Below, in pieces: positions 56,601 to 63,431 of a stretch of 64,000 bases of DNA (position 1 is the stretch's first letter; each line of letters starts with the position of its first letter). The position numbers and the translations under genes were made by a program. The notes under the pieces are model-generated. The model did no database searches, was not told where the DNA came from, and worked only from the letters and a program-made list of their open reading frames with translations. The stretch is from a virus, in the IMG/VR virus record IMGVR_UViG_3300006921_004083, positions 1-64,000 of that record, one strand, 5' to 3'.

Positions 56601-58460
56601 AACCAACAGAGCTTACCAAATGCTGTTCTACTAATAGAAGGACAAGCAGAAGATGATGGAGGGTTTAGGATAGGAGGAAGTGGAAACGCAATATCGATAC
56701 CCTCTTATGGAAATTGGGTATGTGTTGGTAATGCAGGGGTAGGAGACTGTAAAATACAAAAACAAGAATTAAAGGCTTTTGCGGTTAATTATGCACAAGA
56801 TAATCAAAACTTCTTTAAGTCCATTGCTCTTGACCAAGCAGAATTTCAAGAAACCCAAGAATCCTTATTAGTAATAGATGCTCTATCTCACGAAGAGGGA
56901 ACAACAAAGGATCCTATGCTTAAGGGACAAAACTTATTGAATGTATACCAAAAGAGAAGTTACTCATGTAAGGTAGATGCTTTTGGAATGATGTCCATTT
57001 TACCATTACAGTATTTCCAATTAAATAACGTTCCAATGTTTCATGGGGCTTATATTATAACTAATGTGGAACATTCAGTAACACAAGGAGACGTTAGTAC
57101 AAGTTTTGAAGGTGTAAGAATATCACAATCAGTTATTCCTTATGTTTCTAGTTTCCTAACGGCAATACAAGATGATAGTGTTGAGGTAAGTGAACCTTAT
57201 GACGAAAAACTAGATACTAGAGACTTAAATGTCTTATCTGGTGATGTAGAACGAGTAGGGGTCTGGTTTGAAAGAAATGTAACCAAGAGTAGATTAAAAG
57301 AAATGAAATCCAAAGGGATAAACAGTGTTTCAATAGAACTCGAATCAAGTTGGGCAGAAACCTCAGGAGGTAGTACTAGGTGGCAAAGTTACGATTGGGA
57401 CTGGCAACCATATAGACAATTTCCAAATGGTAAAAAACATAAATGGACTAAAAGAGCTAGATATTCTTTAGATGGATTAAAGGAGGCGATTAAATTATTA
57501 AGTGAAGAAGATATGTATGTAACCATTATGTTATATTTTAATCCTAATTATAATTACATCGAACCAATGTGCGGGGGAAGTGGAGTTCAACCATATGTAA
57601 AAAAAGATTATGCATCAGAAGGTTTAGATACTCCTTTTACACTTCCAGAATTAGTAAATGAATTAAATAACTATTGTACTAAATGTAAGGTAGACGCTGT
57701 TGAATTTGACCTTGAAGGACATTATAGAAAAACTAGATATTCCAGTGGATGGAAAAGTGGTTCTAAACCTTTAGGTTATAACGACGAAGTCAATAAAAAA
57801 GACTTAGCTAAAGCGGTAATGAAAAAATTACGTGATACTCTACCAGGTGGTACAGAAATAGGTACAACCGTATATGTTGGTAGGAGTGTTAGTACAAATG
57901 AAAATTATTGGAAAGACCCCGCAACTCCTGAATATTCTTGTATAGCAGACTATGTGGCGGTCCAAGCTTACACTCACGCCAAATGTAAACCTAAAAAACC
58001 TTGTAAATCTTGTACACAAGATAGTGATTGTGGAAGTGGAGCTTCATGTGTTGACCAAGGAAATGGTAAAGGTAAAAGATGTTATAATGATGATTATAAT
58101 TGGGGAGGTTATGCCGGACCGGGTAAAAGACAAAAATATAGTGGAAACACAATTAAAAAAATATCAGAGTCCAACTTTAATGGTTCGAGTCCTACAGACG
58201 GTAAACCATATTTAATTATGGGACTTGCAGGATACCATCAAAAATTCGCAGACCACACTATATCCGAGGCTTTAGTAGAGGCTTGGAATGGAGGAATCCA
58301 ACCTATAACGAGTAGTAGTTATGGACCAAAAGAAGTAAGATATTGGTCATATGCTAATGTATTTGGGAATAACGGAGGATATGACTGGAGTACACATTCT
58401 GGTCCAGTGGCGGATTTTATACTAGAACAAACCAGTAAAACAGACGATAACGTTACATAA
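50625..58460 (+). CDS. Giant baseplate hub protein with C-terminal GH18-like hydrolase domain
   Basis: At 2,611 residues this is the largest protein in the window. The N-terminal part (about 100-215) has FGIQDIQIKLNSSF and VFITFVDIRGAS, seen in hub proteins of related phages. A hub-like segment MFHGAYIITNVEHSVTQGDV lies near 2,140-2,160. The last 400 residues form a probable TIM barrel. It carries DAVEFDLE at 2,357-2,364, aligned to the GH18 signature DGxDxDxE with Glu2364 as acid, plus later barrel strands VQAYTH and IMGLAGYH. A Cys-rich insert (about 2,454-2,480) interrupts the barrel. It probably cuts a cell-wall or surface polymer at injection, as gp5 lysozyme does in T4. Confidence 0.72.
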   Translation: MGIKIVDPNKVISEYISDYQSGQPFPTNIGEGPVTTPPEDLVTYVDLEVFLPGRSIIVDDVARQQQRKENIGFVVPKNLPKENYGKLGTSWTNIGGLQGFQKNDDGAYTVDGSGSFQKQGSFNETFGIQDIQIKLNSSFEPQVFITFVDIRGASLMEPGLQSPYAAFFHMPYPLFTLTIKGFYGRGISYKLHLMKFNSRFDNDTGNFIIKCEFIGFTFTYLADMPAIYADVGPDLLGFYGTEAGGEHEFATNFESGRDPRKPWPEGSMTLGVYINNIATLAAKMDHFEDDSVSTDYYLLTDSLDRLRNIELRWGGIASDVNCTDAASAGCGYVFSTSMVITAKELYTDTGALVSIDEAKVFRNVNNADNYRQLLLQLRGTDKNNADTTLTNNSIEDANFIGYVNSIYDSIDEVSIGYLGTPPSTALINQGDENYEVYGTVSKCPDCTTEDISEGRYGIGQIDAEEYFKKLRAYITKGEQQEKELKTKMNIQENELKLDTLVMPPTLENVFKLLCNGITAFQKVLVEVGTLAYTQHNNDDNIKALLLNNGGSDIKSLQDANSEMYAFPLYYETRSDSLPSGVTGKIEKVSRVTKQFPGWKVNKTTYGRPEFIVPKKWPEITLVEQLIRFIIKKQRELKQSWDPGSAEFKDGYIPAIVEETPLLPISPYLRLTDVKKQIIPLLMIRTMMRLGHTNNFPVPNQTTDYPGFGSEDATTISILKEALKNDSATKTLSSDNGGYDALEALGQLEAETLLTGVLDTGKKRLKEILSTLTNEASMNTQKGKGKKATETAIKLLKEAGYGIESKTVGEYTFVGFQGAKDPLNDVITYHSVIGLIGQAVENKYEYWLPNIDTKLSSNIFYDTCSDADYAMECKGFYISSVAHYRTEGSSDQQVENLDNKQNEELVTAGDKLIDWYKTCFGEEGGTESEYSKVEKLVIGPQGTLDYDYKLWLGWDFFSYWSRTKYTEKVNTEKQSNNFSSSNHIKPDQFAPHAIRYSKPTRITNPNLNNRHNYKEWGWNADRQTFIIEDFLWIKNDWTNVTINNYTVKDDAGNYQYIPYTRAADSSGYEEALDGQGSGVVNPEMASNLALGYLYINNVGKYYASSAHKNSTSFTKKNNLTRFFDQFAGYSVLPEYIVLQIGSWLYREQEVNDLIRWPNYFSSTGAKKNGQWTFMIPKKTERPQPSGDMISVEKSANGGDKVKIWTAEYRRVYRNAFKFDITNDTNWMSASDFNNALWFIGGQCSDWTSVSGQKVFDSCSESYGYDYIGDSILNLAPEIKKQFIDSFIMWATGRPLDTQTYNLSPSFPEIKRALTATVKVNDDLWNERGFCYDMANYSVADCQGCQSPSTPPTPNLRPNSRLWTSYCDRSPVGVYNGPSTYPGQGNAGWGVDNSGWPAPQLVDMTPPAAVGIVDRAGPISSGAKFFDFNNGISTHTIDAVVNYSPNPDYPYMIKRPFGTVNFATRETNMSATTDNYVRNLVNDNTLGGRKYGTFVLPLLYNGYVNNQRNLPNENFNGKKAKDGNYNGSFGTYTAQIDVAKRMVENPRYDHWQDTMYQSFASAGFNYFFLRKASHTDRIVSFKEGSTGPQGNAGTWDWPCNNAGNSTGCPPPSEQSQFVQNGNWYDNDSYNGFPEVGQEVYLNIHYRNPIRSQWYSGKMEETDNFDYAGINYELDHPFLIENGIVGGLNPGNYGKPSFYVPKTHYTPNYTEEGQDDGTQRPGNEVPQTNELYQMLENFMKNRVAIKNVTWRQWVGVGSKDPNKQVYDDFSTIFTSKDYLTRYFDALIVKLVDYVNEGDVVDDIKAVAKEEDLLEDNDIKLDTYLTLKNIHDKWLTGSASEGLRKMKLNATYDFDQGKESWLYSQFSFVDRAYTDIKHKIIDPTPLLNLKENPKISLYTLIYDLIAHNQFEFFPLPTTVDFSSKNFEKSFIPHLTVDKESIDQNPRFYVMYMGGFSDSLDMDDKGYEFANDGFDITEDPCLDCPADFYKGEITTIGNQQSLPNAVLLIEGQAEDDGGFRIGGSGNAISIPSYGNWVCVGNAGVGDCKIQKQELKAFAVNYAQDNQNFFKSIALDQAEFQETQESLLVIDALSHEEGTTKDPMLKGQNLLNVYQKRSYSCKVDAFGMMSILPLQYFQLNNVPMFHGAYIITNVEHSVTQGDVSTSFEGVRISQSVIPYVSSFLTAIQDDSVEVSEPYDEKLDTRDLNVLSGDVERVGVWFERNVTKSRLKEMKSKGINSVSIELESSWAETSGGSTRWQSYDWDWQPYRQFPNGKKHKWTKRARYSLDGLKEAIKLLSEEDMYVTIMLYFNPNYNYIEPMCGGSGVQPYVKKDYASEGLDTPFTLPELVNELNNYCTKCKVDAVEFDLEGHYRKTRYSSGWKSGSKPLGYNDEVNKKDLAKAVMKKLRDTLPGGTEIGTTVYVGRSVSTNENYWKDPATPEYSCIADYVAVQAYTHAKCKPKKPCKSCTQDSDCGSGASCVDQGNGKGKRCYNDDYNWGGYAGPGKRQKYSGNTIKKISESNFNGSSPTDGKPYLIMGLAGYHQKFADHTISEALVEAWNGGIQPITSSSYGPKEVRYWSYANVFGNNGGYDWSTHSGPVADFILEQTSKTDDNVT

Positions 58461-58885
58461 TGAAAACATCAAACATAAAGAAATCCTCTCTAGTTGGTAC
58501 CTTTGTAGCAAAAGAATACTATGATCGACTCATCAAAAAATTAAACGACAAGTTCAAAGTAGAACCCAAAAGTATATTTACCCATACAATAAGAGAGGAA
58601 AAAGATAGATATTTTATTACTTATAAAATTAGTTTAGATTATGAAGAGAGAAAATCGTTTAGAAAAAGTATAAAAAACACATTTCCTATACATAAAAAAT
58701 CAACATGTTATTTTACAATAAACGGACTTAATAAATTAATTGAAGAGATATATAAATTAGAAAGTGGAAATGTTAATCATAAGGATTATAAGATACAGTG
58801 GGACGAATATGAAGGTAAACTTATAATGTCTAAGGAAAAACAAGCATATATAATAACATTAGATAGAGTTTTCTTAGATAAGTAA
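58460..58885 (+). CDS. Unknown small protein
   Basis: This 141-residue basic protein begins at an ATG that overlaps the hub stop codon by one base, so it is translationally coupled to the hub. It contains a FVAKEYYDRLIKKL helix and alternating beta segments, with no motif I recognise. A tail-assembly or hub chaperone function would fit the coupling but is unproven. Confidence 0.55.
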   Translation: MKTSNIKKSSLVGTFVAKEYYDRLIKKLNDKFKVEPKSIFTHTIREEKDRYFITYKISLDYEERKSFRKSIKNTFPIHKKSTCYFTINGLNKLIEEIYKLESGNVNHKDYKIQWDEYEGKLIMSKEKQAYIITLDRVFLDK

Positions 58886-58893
58886 TATTTATA
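58886..58893 (+). promoter_or_regulatory. TATTTATA promoter motif
   Basis: Exact motif followed by GTAAAAGAA, 17 bases before the ATG at 58,911. Confidence 0.6.
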
Positions 58894-58910
58894 GTAAAAG
58901 AATTATTATT

Positions 58911-59114
58911 ATGAAAAATGAAAATAAGACATCTAAAGAGAATTTAACACAAACTTCAGAGGTGATTAATGACTTTTTAACAGACGAAAACGTAGTTAAT
59001 AACTCAGTTAAGTCCAAAGACGGTTTAATTGAGTCAACTAAAGTCATAAATAAAAAAGTTATCGTTGAAGACGGTAGAGAATTATTGAGAGAAGTAACAT
59101 TTAAGCACGAATAA
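58911..59114 (+). CDS. Unknown 67-residue protein
   Basis: A small Lys/Glu/Asn-rich protein of 67 residues, helix-forming at the start and ending in a short beta pair (VIVEDGRELLREVTF). It follows a TATTTATA motif and lies two bases before the Pro-rich gene. No family is recognised. Confidence 0.5.
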   Translation: MKNENKTSKENLTQTSEVINDFLTDENVVNNSVKSKDGLIESTKVINKKVIVEDGRELLREVTFKHE

Positions 59115-59116
59115 AA

Positions 59117-59905
59117 ATGGAAAAAAGTCCCTTACTCAGTGAAGAGTTGAAAAGACACCTAGAAATACTTAATTATAGTGATAAAGTATCTAATGGTGTG
59201 ATAGAAGAAAAGTTCAAAGTAACGTTTCAAGAGCAAGAACCTGAAGCGGAACCTGATGATGAGTTGGATATTCCAGATATGGCAGCGGGTGACACACCCC
59301 CACCACCACCTCCAGTAGGGGGAGAAGCAGGAGGGACAATGCCACCACCACCCCCACCAGTTGGCGGAGGAACGGCAGGGGCAACCCCACCACCACCACC
59401 GACTACACCGACTACACCTCCACCACCACCTCCACCAGCACCAGGAGAACAATCACTAGATGAACCAGAAGAGGAAACAGAGGAAGTGGACGTTACCGAT
59501 TTAGTACTAAAGAATGATGAAATAGGAGATACGGTAGAAAAATTTTCAACACAATTAGTAGATATCGAATCTAAGTTTACCGAACTTTCGACTAAACTAG
59601 ATATGATGGATAGAATATTTGATAAGATAGATAGTTTAGAAGATGAAATTCAGAGTATGGCACCACCAACTCCTGTTGAAAAGATGGAATTAAGGTCACT
59701 AGATAGTTTTCCTTACAACCAACGACTAGACAAGTATTTTGATGAAAAAAAGGCACAATATAAAAGATTGAGAGGAATTGATATGGATATGGATAGTGAA
59801 GAAATACCAAAAGAATACACTCTAACAGTAGGTGACACTGAAAATTGGGACGATAACTCTATTGGAAAATCGTTTAATCCTGACTTTGACGACGAGACCA
59901 ACTAA
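59117..59905 (+). CDS. Unknown protein with polyproline linker and coiled coil
   Basis: This 262-residue protein has a short N-terminal helix, then an acidic stretch and several runs of five to seven Pro residues alternating with Gly/Thr/Ala (about 60-110). A helical coiled-coil region follows (about 128-175, DIESKFTELSTKLDMMDRI) and then a mixed acidic tail. It is the last gene before a terminator. The layout suits a flexible tether or a decoration protein. No family is recognised. Confidence 0.55.
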   Translation: MEKSPLLSEELKRHLEILNYSDKVSNGVIEEKFKVTFQEQEPEAEPDDELDIPDMAAGDTPPPPPPVGGEAGGTMPPPPPPVGGGTAGATPPPPPTTPTTPPPPPPPAPGEQSLDEPEEETEEVDVTDLVLKNDEIGDTVEKFSTQLVDIESKFTELSTKLDMMDRIFDKIDSLEDEIQSMAPPTPVEKMELRSLDSFPYNQRLDKYFDEKKAQYKRLRGIDMDMDSEEIPKEYTLTVGDTENWDDNSIGKSFNPDFDDETN

Positions 59906-59943
59906 GTATATTTGACACTTACAATAAATAATTATAATATTAG

Positions 59944-59970
59944 ACCCAACCCGAATAGAGTTGGGTTTTT
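59944..59970 (+). terminator. Rho-independent terminator at the end of the tail block
   Basis: A 7 bp stem (ACCCAAC with GTTGGGT) with a 9-base loop followed by a run of T, 39 bases after the last tail-block stop. Confidence 0.75.
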
Positions 59971-59977
59971 ATTTATA
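59970..59977 (+). promoter_or_regulatory. TATTTATA motif at the terminator edge
   Basis: Exact motif overlapping the terminator T-tract, 84 bases before gp32; its relevance is doubtful because a second promoter candidate lies nearer the gene. Confidence 0.3.
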
Positions 59978-60008
59978 CAAGCATCTTTACTTTAATAAAA
60001 TTGTTTTG

Positions 60009-60016
60009 TATATTTA
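60009..60016 (+). promoter_or_regulatory. TATATTTA promoter box before gp32
   Basis: TTTTGTATATTTA shares its core with the element before DNA polymerase (TTTTGTATATTTG). It lies 45 bases before the gp32 ATG, which has a long A-rich leader. Suggests a shared early or middle class. Confidence 0.45.
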
Positions 60017-60061
60017 ATGAGTAAAAAAATATTAATTAACTAGTTAAAAAAAAAATTAAAA

Positions 60062-60883
60062 ATGAGTAACGTATTAGATTCAATTCTTAAACAGTATGAG
60101 TCCAACAAGTCTGGAACAGGGACCGAAAAAAAGAAAACAGACCTTAGAAAGTATTTCGCACCTTTTTTACCAAAAGGAGAAACAAGCGGAGAAAGAACAG
60201 TAAGAATTTTACCTCCTGAAGATGGAGCTTCACCATTTACCGAAGCTTGGTTTCATGAGGTACAAATTGATGGTAAGTGGCAAAAACTTTACGATCCAGG
60301 TAAGAATGACAATGAAAGAAGTCCTATTACCGAAGTAAATGAGGCGTTATTAATGACAGGAGACGCAGAAGATAAAGTATTGGCTAGGCAGTATAGACCA
60401 AGAAAGTTTTATGTAGTGAGAGTTATCGATAGAGATAATGAAGCAGACGGAGTAAAGTTTTGGAGATTCAAACACAACTTCAAAGGAGATGGTATTATGG
60501 ATAAATTAATTCCTTTATTTCAAAAGAAAGGAGATATTACCAACCCAAGAGAAGGAAGAGATATTAACCTTATCCTTAAAGCTGTTAAATTACCAAGTGG
60601 TAATGGTACCTACACAACAGTATCTACAATTATGGCTGAAGACCCTTCTATGTTAACAACAGATGCAGAGAAAGCTAAACTTTGGATGGCGAATAAAGAA
60701 ACATATAAAGATGTGTATGTAAGAAAAGATGTAGAGTTTCTTGAAAAAGTGGCGAAAGGTGAAAATCCTTATGAAAGAAAAGAAGAAAGTAGTTCTCCAG
60801 TACAAAAGACCTCGGTCAGTGATACTACTTTGTCAGAACTTGACAAAGGAAGTGAGATTAACATGGATGATATGCCATTTTAA
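60062..60883 (+). CDS. 32: Single-stranded DNA-binding protein, T4 gp32-like
   Basis: This 273-residue protein has a basic N-terminal segment (LDSILKQYESNKSG) that in gp32 mediates cooperativity, a core with LRKYFAPFLPKGE and ERTVRILPPEDG, and an acidic C-terminal tail ending EINMDDMPF that recruits partners. The region equivalent to the zinc-binding loop of T4 gp32 has no Cys in this protein. It coats ssDNA during replication and recombination and lies directly before uvsX. Confidence 0.88.
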   Translation: MSNVLDSILKQYESNKSGTGTEKKKTDLRKYFAPFLPKGETSGERTVRILPPEDGASPFTEAWFHEVQIDGKWQKLYDPGKNDNERSPITEVNEALLMTGDAEDKVLARQYRPRKFYVVRVIDRDNEADGVKFWRFKHNFKGDGIMDKLIPLFQKKGDITNPREGRDINLILKAVKLPSGNGTYTTVSTIMAEDPSMLTTDAEKAKLWMANKETYKDVYVRKDVEFLEKVAKGENPYERKEESSSPVQKTSVSDTTLSELDKGSEINMDDMPF

Positions 60884-60894
60884 TAACTATAGAT

Positions 60895-61893
60895 ATGGCG
60901 AAATCAATAAAGAAAAAAACATTCTCATTAGAGGACTTACAAGGAAAGTATAGTACAAAGGCAAAATACAAAGAAGATAGTTTCTTTGATGTTGGTGAAG
61001 CATTTTACAAAGCTTGTGGTATACCAGGACCTGCAGAAGGACATATAAATGTATTTTTAGGACATTCTGACACTGGAAAAACCACAGCTTTAGTAAAAGC
61101 TGCGGTGGATGCCCAAAGAAAAGGTAAATTACCTGTGTTTATAATCACAGAACAAAAATGGGATTTTGAACATGCTAAACTAATGGGTTTTGAATGTGAC
61201 TTAAACGATAATGGTGAATGGAGTGGTACTTTTTTATTTAATGATGGTTTTTCTTATATTGAACAAATCACCGATTACATAAATGAGTTAATAGATGAAC
61301 AACAAAAAGGTAACATTCCTTATGATTTGGTTTTCTTTTGGGATTCTGTTGGTTCAGTACCTTGTAAAATGACTTTTGAAGGTAAAGGTGGAAAAATGCA
61401 TAACGCAAGTACCTTAGCCGATAAGATAGGAATGGGTATTAATCAAAGAATCACGGGATCAAGAAAGGAGAGTTCAAAATTTACGAATACTCTAATAATT
61501 GTTAACCAACCATGGGTTGAATTACCAGATAATCCTTTTAGTCAACCAAGAATTAAGATGAAAGGAGGGGAGGCTATATTCCTTAATTCGACACTCGTAT
61601 TCTTATTTGGTAATCAGAAGAATAGTGGAACATCAAAAATTAACGCCACTAAAAATGGTAGAAAAGTGGCTTTTGCGACACGAACAAAAGTATCGATACT
61701 CAAAAATCATGTTAATGGTATTGGTTTTTCCGATGGAAGGGTAATTGTAACCCCACACAATTTCATAAGTGATGATGCTAATGAAATTAAAAAATACAAA
61801 GAATCACACTCAAGTTATTGGGTTGAACAATTTGAAAAAGCTGGTGAAAAAGTAGAAGACGGCGGCTTTGAACTTATAGAAGAGAATGTTTAA
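60895..61893 (+). CDS. uvsX: RecA-like recombinase UvsX
   Basis: This 332-residue recombinase has Walker A GHSDTGKT at residues 56-63 and a Walker B-type VFFWDSVGS near 146-154. An IIVNQPWVELPDNPF segment and an MKGGEAIF segment (about 220-230) belong to the L2 and DNA-binding region. It polymerises on ssDNA coated with gp32 and drives strand invasion, which in T4-like phages also starts replication. It is 11 bp after gp32 and precedes rnh in the same reading frame, with one stop codon between them. Confidence 0.93.
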   Translation: MAKSIKKKTFSLEDLQGKYSTKAKYKEDSFFDVGEAFYKACGIPGPAEGHINVFLGHSDTGKTTALVKAAVDAQRKGKLPVFIITEQKWDFEHAKLMGFECDLNDNGEWSGTFLFNDGFSYIEQITDYINELIDEQQKGNIPYDLVFFWDSVGSVPCKMTFEGKGGKMHNASTLADKIGMGINQRITGSRKESSKFTNTLIIVNQPWVELPDNPFSQPRIKMKGGEAIFLNSTLVFLFGNQKNSGTSKINATKNGRKVAFATRTKVSILKNHVNGIGFSDGRVIVTPHNFISDDANEIKKYKESHSSYWVEQFEKAGEKVEDGGFELIEENV

Positions 61894-61911
61894 CCCTTTA
61901 ATTACCATGAG

Positions 61912-62943
61912 TTGAGACGAAGAAATAATCAGAAAAAATTTGAAACCCTTATAGTTGACGGAGATGCTCTATTAAAAAGAGCATTCTTCGGGGCTAAGAA
62001 TGTTTTTAACGAAGAAAAAGAACATATTGGAGGATTATTCCAGTTTCTTAATATACTTAGAAAAACCCTTTCCCAGAAACACTATAATAAAGTAGTTGTA
62101 TTTTGGGATGGACAATATGGTAATCTAACTAGAAGAAAGATTTACCCAAACTATAAGATTAATAGAAAAAAATCTAGAAATTACGATTCAGAATCTTTTT
62201 TAAGACAAAAATTAAGGACCCAACAGTACCTAGAAGAGTTATACGTAAGACAATATGTTAATGAGGATACAGAGGCTGATGATCTTATCGCTTATTATTG
62301 TCTTAATAGAAAGAAAAATGAACTTATAACAATTTATACGGCAGATAGGGACATTGTACAGTTAGTAAATGAAGGTGTCTATGTTTATTTACTAGATAAA
62401 AAAGAATTAGTAAAAGAGGATACCGTTTTAACTACTAGAGAGTTAGACTATCTACCTAAAAATGTCTGTTTAGTAAAAATGTTAATAGGTGATTCTTCAG
62501 ACAATATTTTAGGTATAAAAGGACTATCTCCTAAAAGATTAGGTGAATTAATGCCAGATCTTAGGACTCGAAAAGTAGAATTGGATGAGATTAAAGAATT
62601 GGAATATGAGGGGGATAATTGGAGAGTAACGAAAGTATTAAATAATATAAAAACAGGAACCAGTAATGGTGGAGTATTCGGTGACGAACTTTACCAAATA
62701 AATAAAAAAATAATTAACTTAAATGAACCTTTAATAAACGAAGGGGCTAGGAAAAACGTAGAAGATTTAGTAAACTTAAATCTAGATCCAACAGGACGAG
62801 ACTACAAGAACGTAATTAGAATGATGATTGATGATGGGATAGTAAATATAATACCAGCATCATACGAAGACCAATCAGAATTTTTAATTCCTTTTATAAC
62901 ATTAAAAAATAACGAAAAAAAAAATGGAGAGAACAAAGAATAA
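61912..62943 (+). CDS. rnh: RNase H/5'-3' exonuclease, T4 rnh-like
   Basis: This 343-residue FEN-type nuclease keeps the acidic metal-site residues: LIVDGDALLKR, VVFWDGQYG, TEADDLIAYYC, YTADRDIVQL and IGDSSDNILGIKG. It removes RNA primers and flaps. The only usable start is a TTG at 61,912: no in-frame ATG lies between the uvsX stop and this point, and the next in-frame Met is far inside the protein. An out-of-frame ATG AGT TGA at 61,907 overlaps the TTG. It overlaps the next gene by 20 bp. Confidence 0.87.
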   Translation: MRRRNNQKKFETLIVDGDALLKRAFFGAKNVFNEEKEHIGGLFQFLNILRKTLSQKHYNKVVVFWDGQYGNLTRRKIYPNYKINRKKSRNYDSESFLRQKLRTQQYLEELYVRQYVNEDTEADDLIAYYCLNRKKNELITIYTADRDIVQLVNEGVYVYLLDKKELVKEDTVLTTRELDYLPKNVCLVKMLIGDSSDNILGIKGLSPKRLGELMPDLRTRKVELDEIKELEYEGDNWRVTKVLNNIKTGTSNGGVFGDELYQINKKIINLNEPLINEGARKNVEDLVNLNLDPTGRDYKNVIRMMIDDGIVNIIPASYEDQSEFLIPFITLKNNEKKNGENKE

Positions 62944-63388
62944 ATACACCGATAAATTTGAGTTTATCTTAAGAATTAATGATAACATTATTTGCCAAAG
63001 GTACTTTAATATCAGAGGATATAACAATAGAGCGAAAGAGTCTATGGATCTTAGATGGGATTTAGGGGACATTGTAACAACAATACAAAGTTATTTACAA
63101 CAGAAAACAGAAGATTTTCTTTGGTTAAACTATAACCCTTACTCACTAAAAAACTCCGTAGTAAAAGAAGTTGATAAACAAGAAGAGGACTACTTCACCT
63201 TTGAAATTAGAGTCGACGGTAAGGTTATAATTATCGAAAGATTCACAGGAATGGACTTCCCACCGAAGGTAAGGTACTCAGTAAACATAAAATCCTTGAT
63301 ACCATCTATAATATCAAAGATACAACGAGGATTAAGTCAAAGAAAGTACACAAAAGTAGTAGACCATTACGAATGTAGTACTAGGTAA
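62924..63388 (+). CDS. Unknown protein between rnh and gp41
   Basis: This 154-residue protein is beta-rich with a basic centre and contains a FNIRGYNNRAKESMDLRWDL stretch (about 28-47). It overlaps rnh by 20 bp and precedes the helicase gene, so it may act in replication. No family is recognised. Confidence 0.55.
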   Translation: MERTKNKYTDKFEFILRINDNIICQRYFNIRGYNNRAKESMDLRWDLGDIVTTIQSYLQQKTEDFLWLNYNPYSLKNSVVKEVDKQEEDYFTFEIRVDGKVIIIERFTGMDFPPKVRYSVNIKSLIPSIISKIQRGLSQRKYTKVVDHYECSTR

Positions 63389-63404
63389 TTAAGGAGAAAT
63401 AGTA

Positions 63405-63412
63405 TATTTATA
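63405..63412 (+). promoter_or_regulatory. TATTTATA promoter motif before gp41
   Basis: Exact motif followed by ATAAAAGA, 19 bases before the helicase ATG at 63,432. It shows the motif is not limited to structural genes. Confidence 0.55.
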
Positions 63413-63431
63413 ATAAAAGAAAATTTATAGA

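Noticed and set aside
58180-58200. A GGTTCGAGTCC string resembling a tRNA T-loop
   Set aside because: It lies in frame inside the giant hub gene and no acceptor or anticodon stem could be folded around it.
50625-58460. T4-type gp5 lysozyme domain in the hub
   Set aside because: No lysozyme-type Glu-Asp-Thr signature could be found; the C-terminal domain looks GH18-like instead.
59159-59452. Antisense ORF opposite the Pro-rich gene
   Set aside because: Its Trp/Cys/Arg-rich content is the mirror of Pro codons.
61907-61915. ATG at 61,907 as the rnh start
   Set aside because: It is out of frame and meets TGA after two codons.
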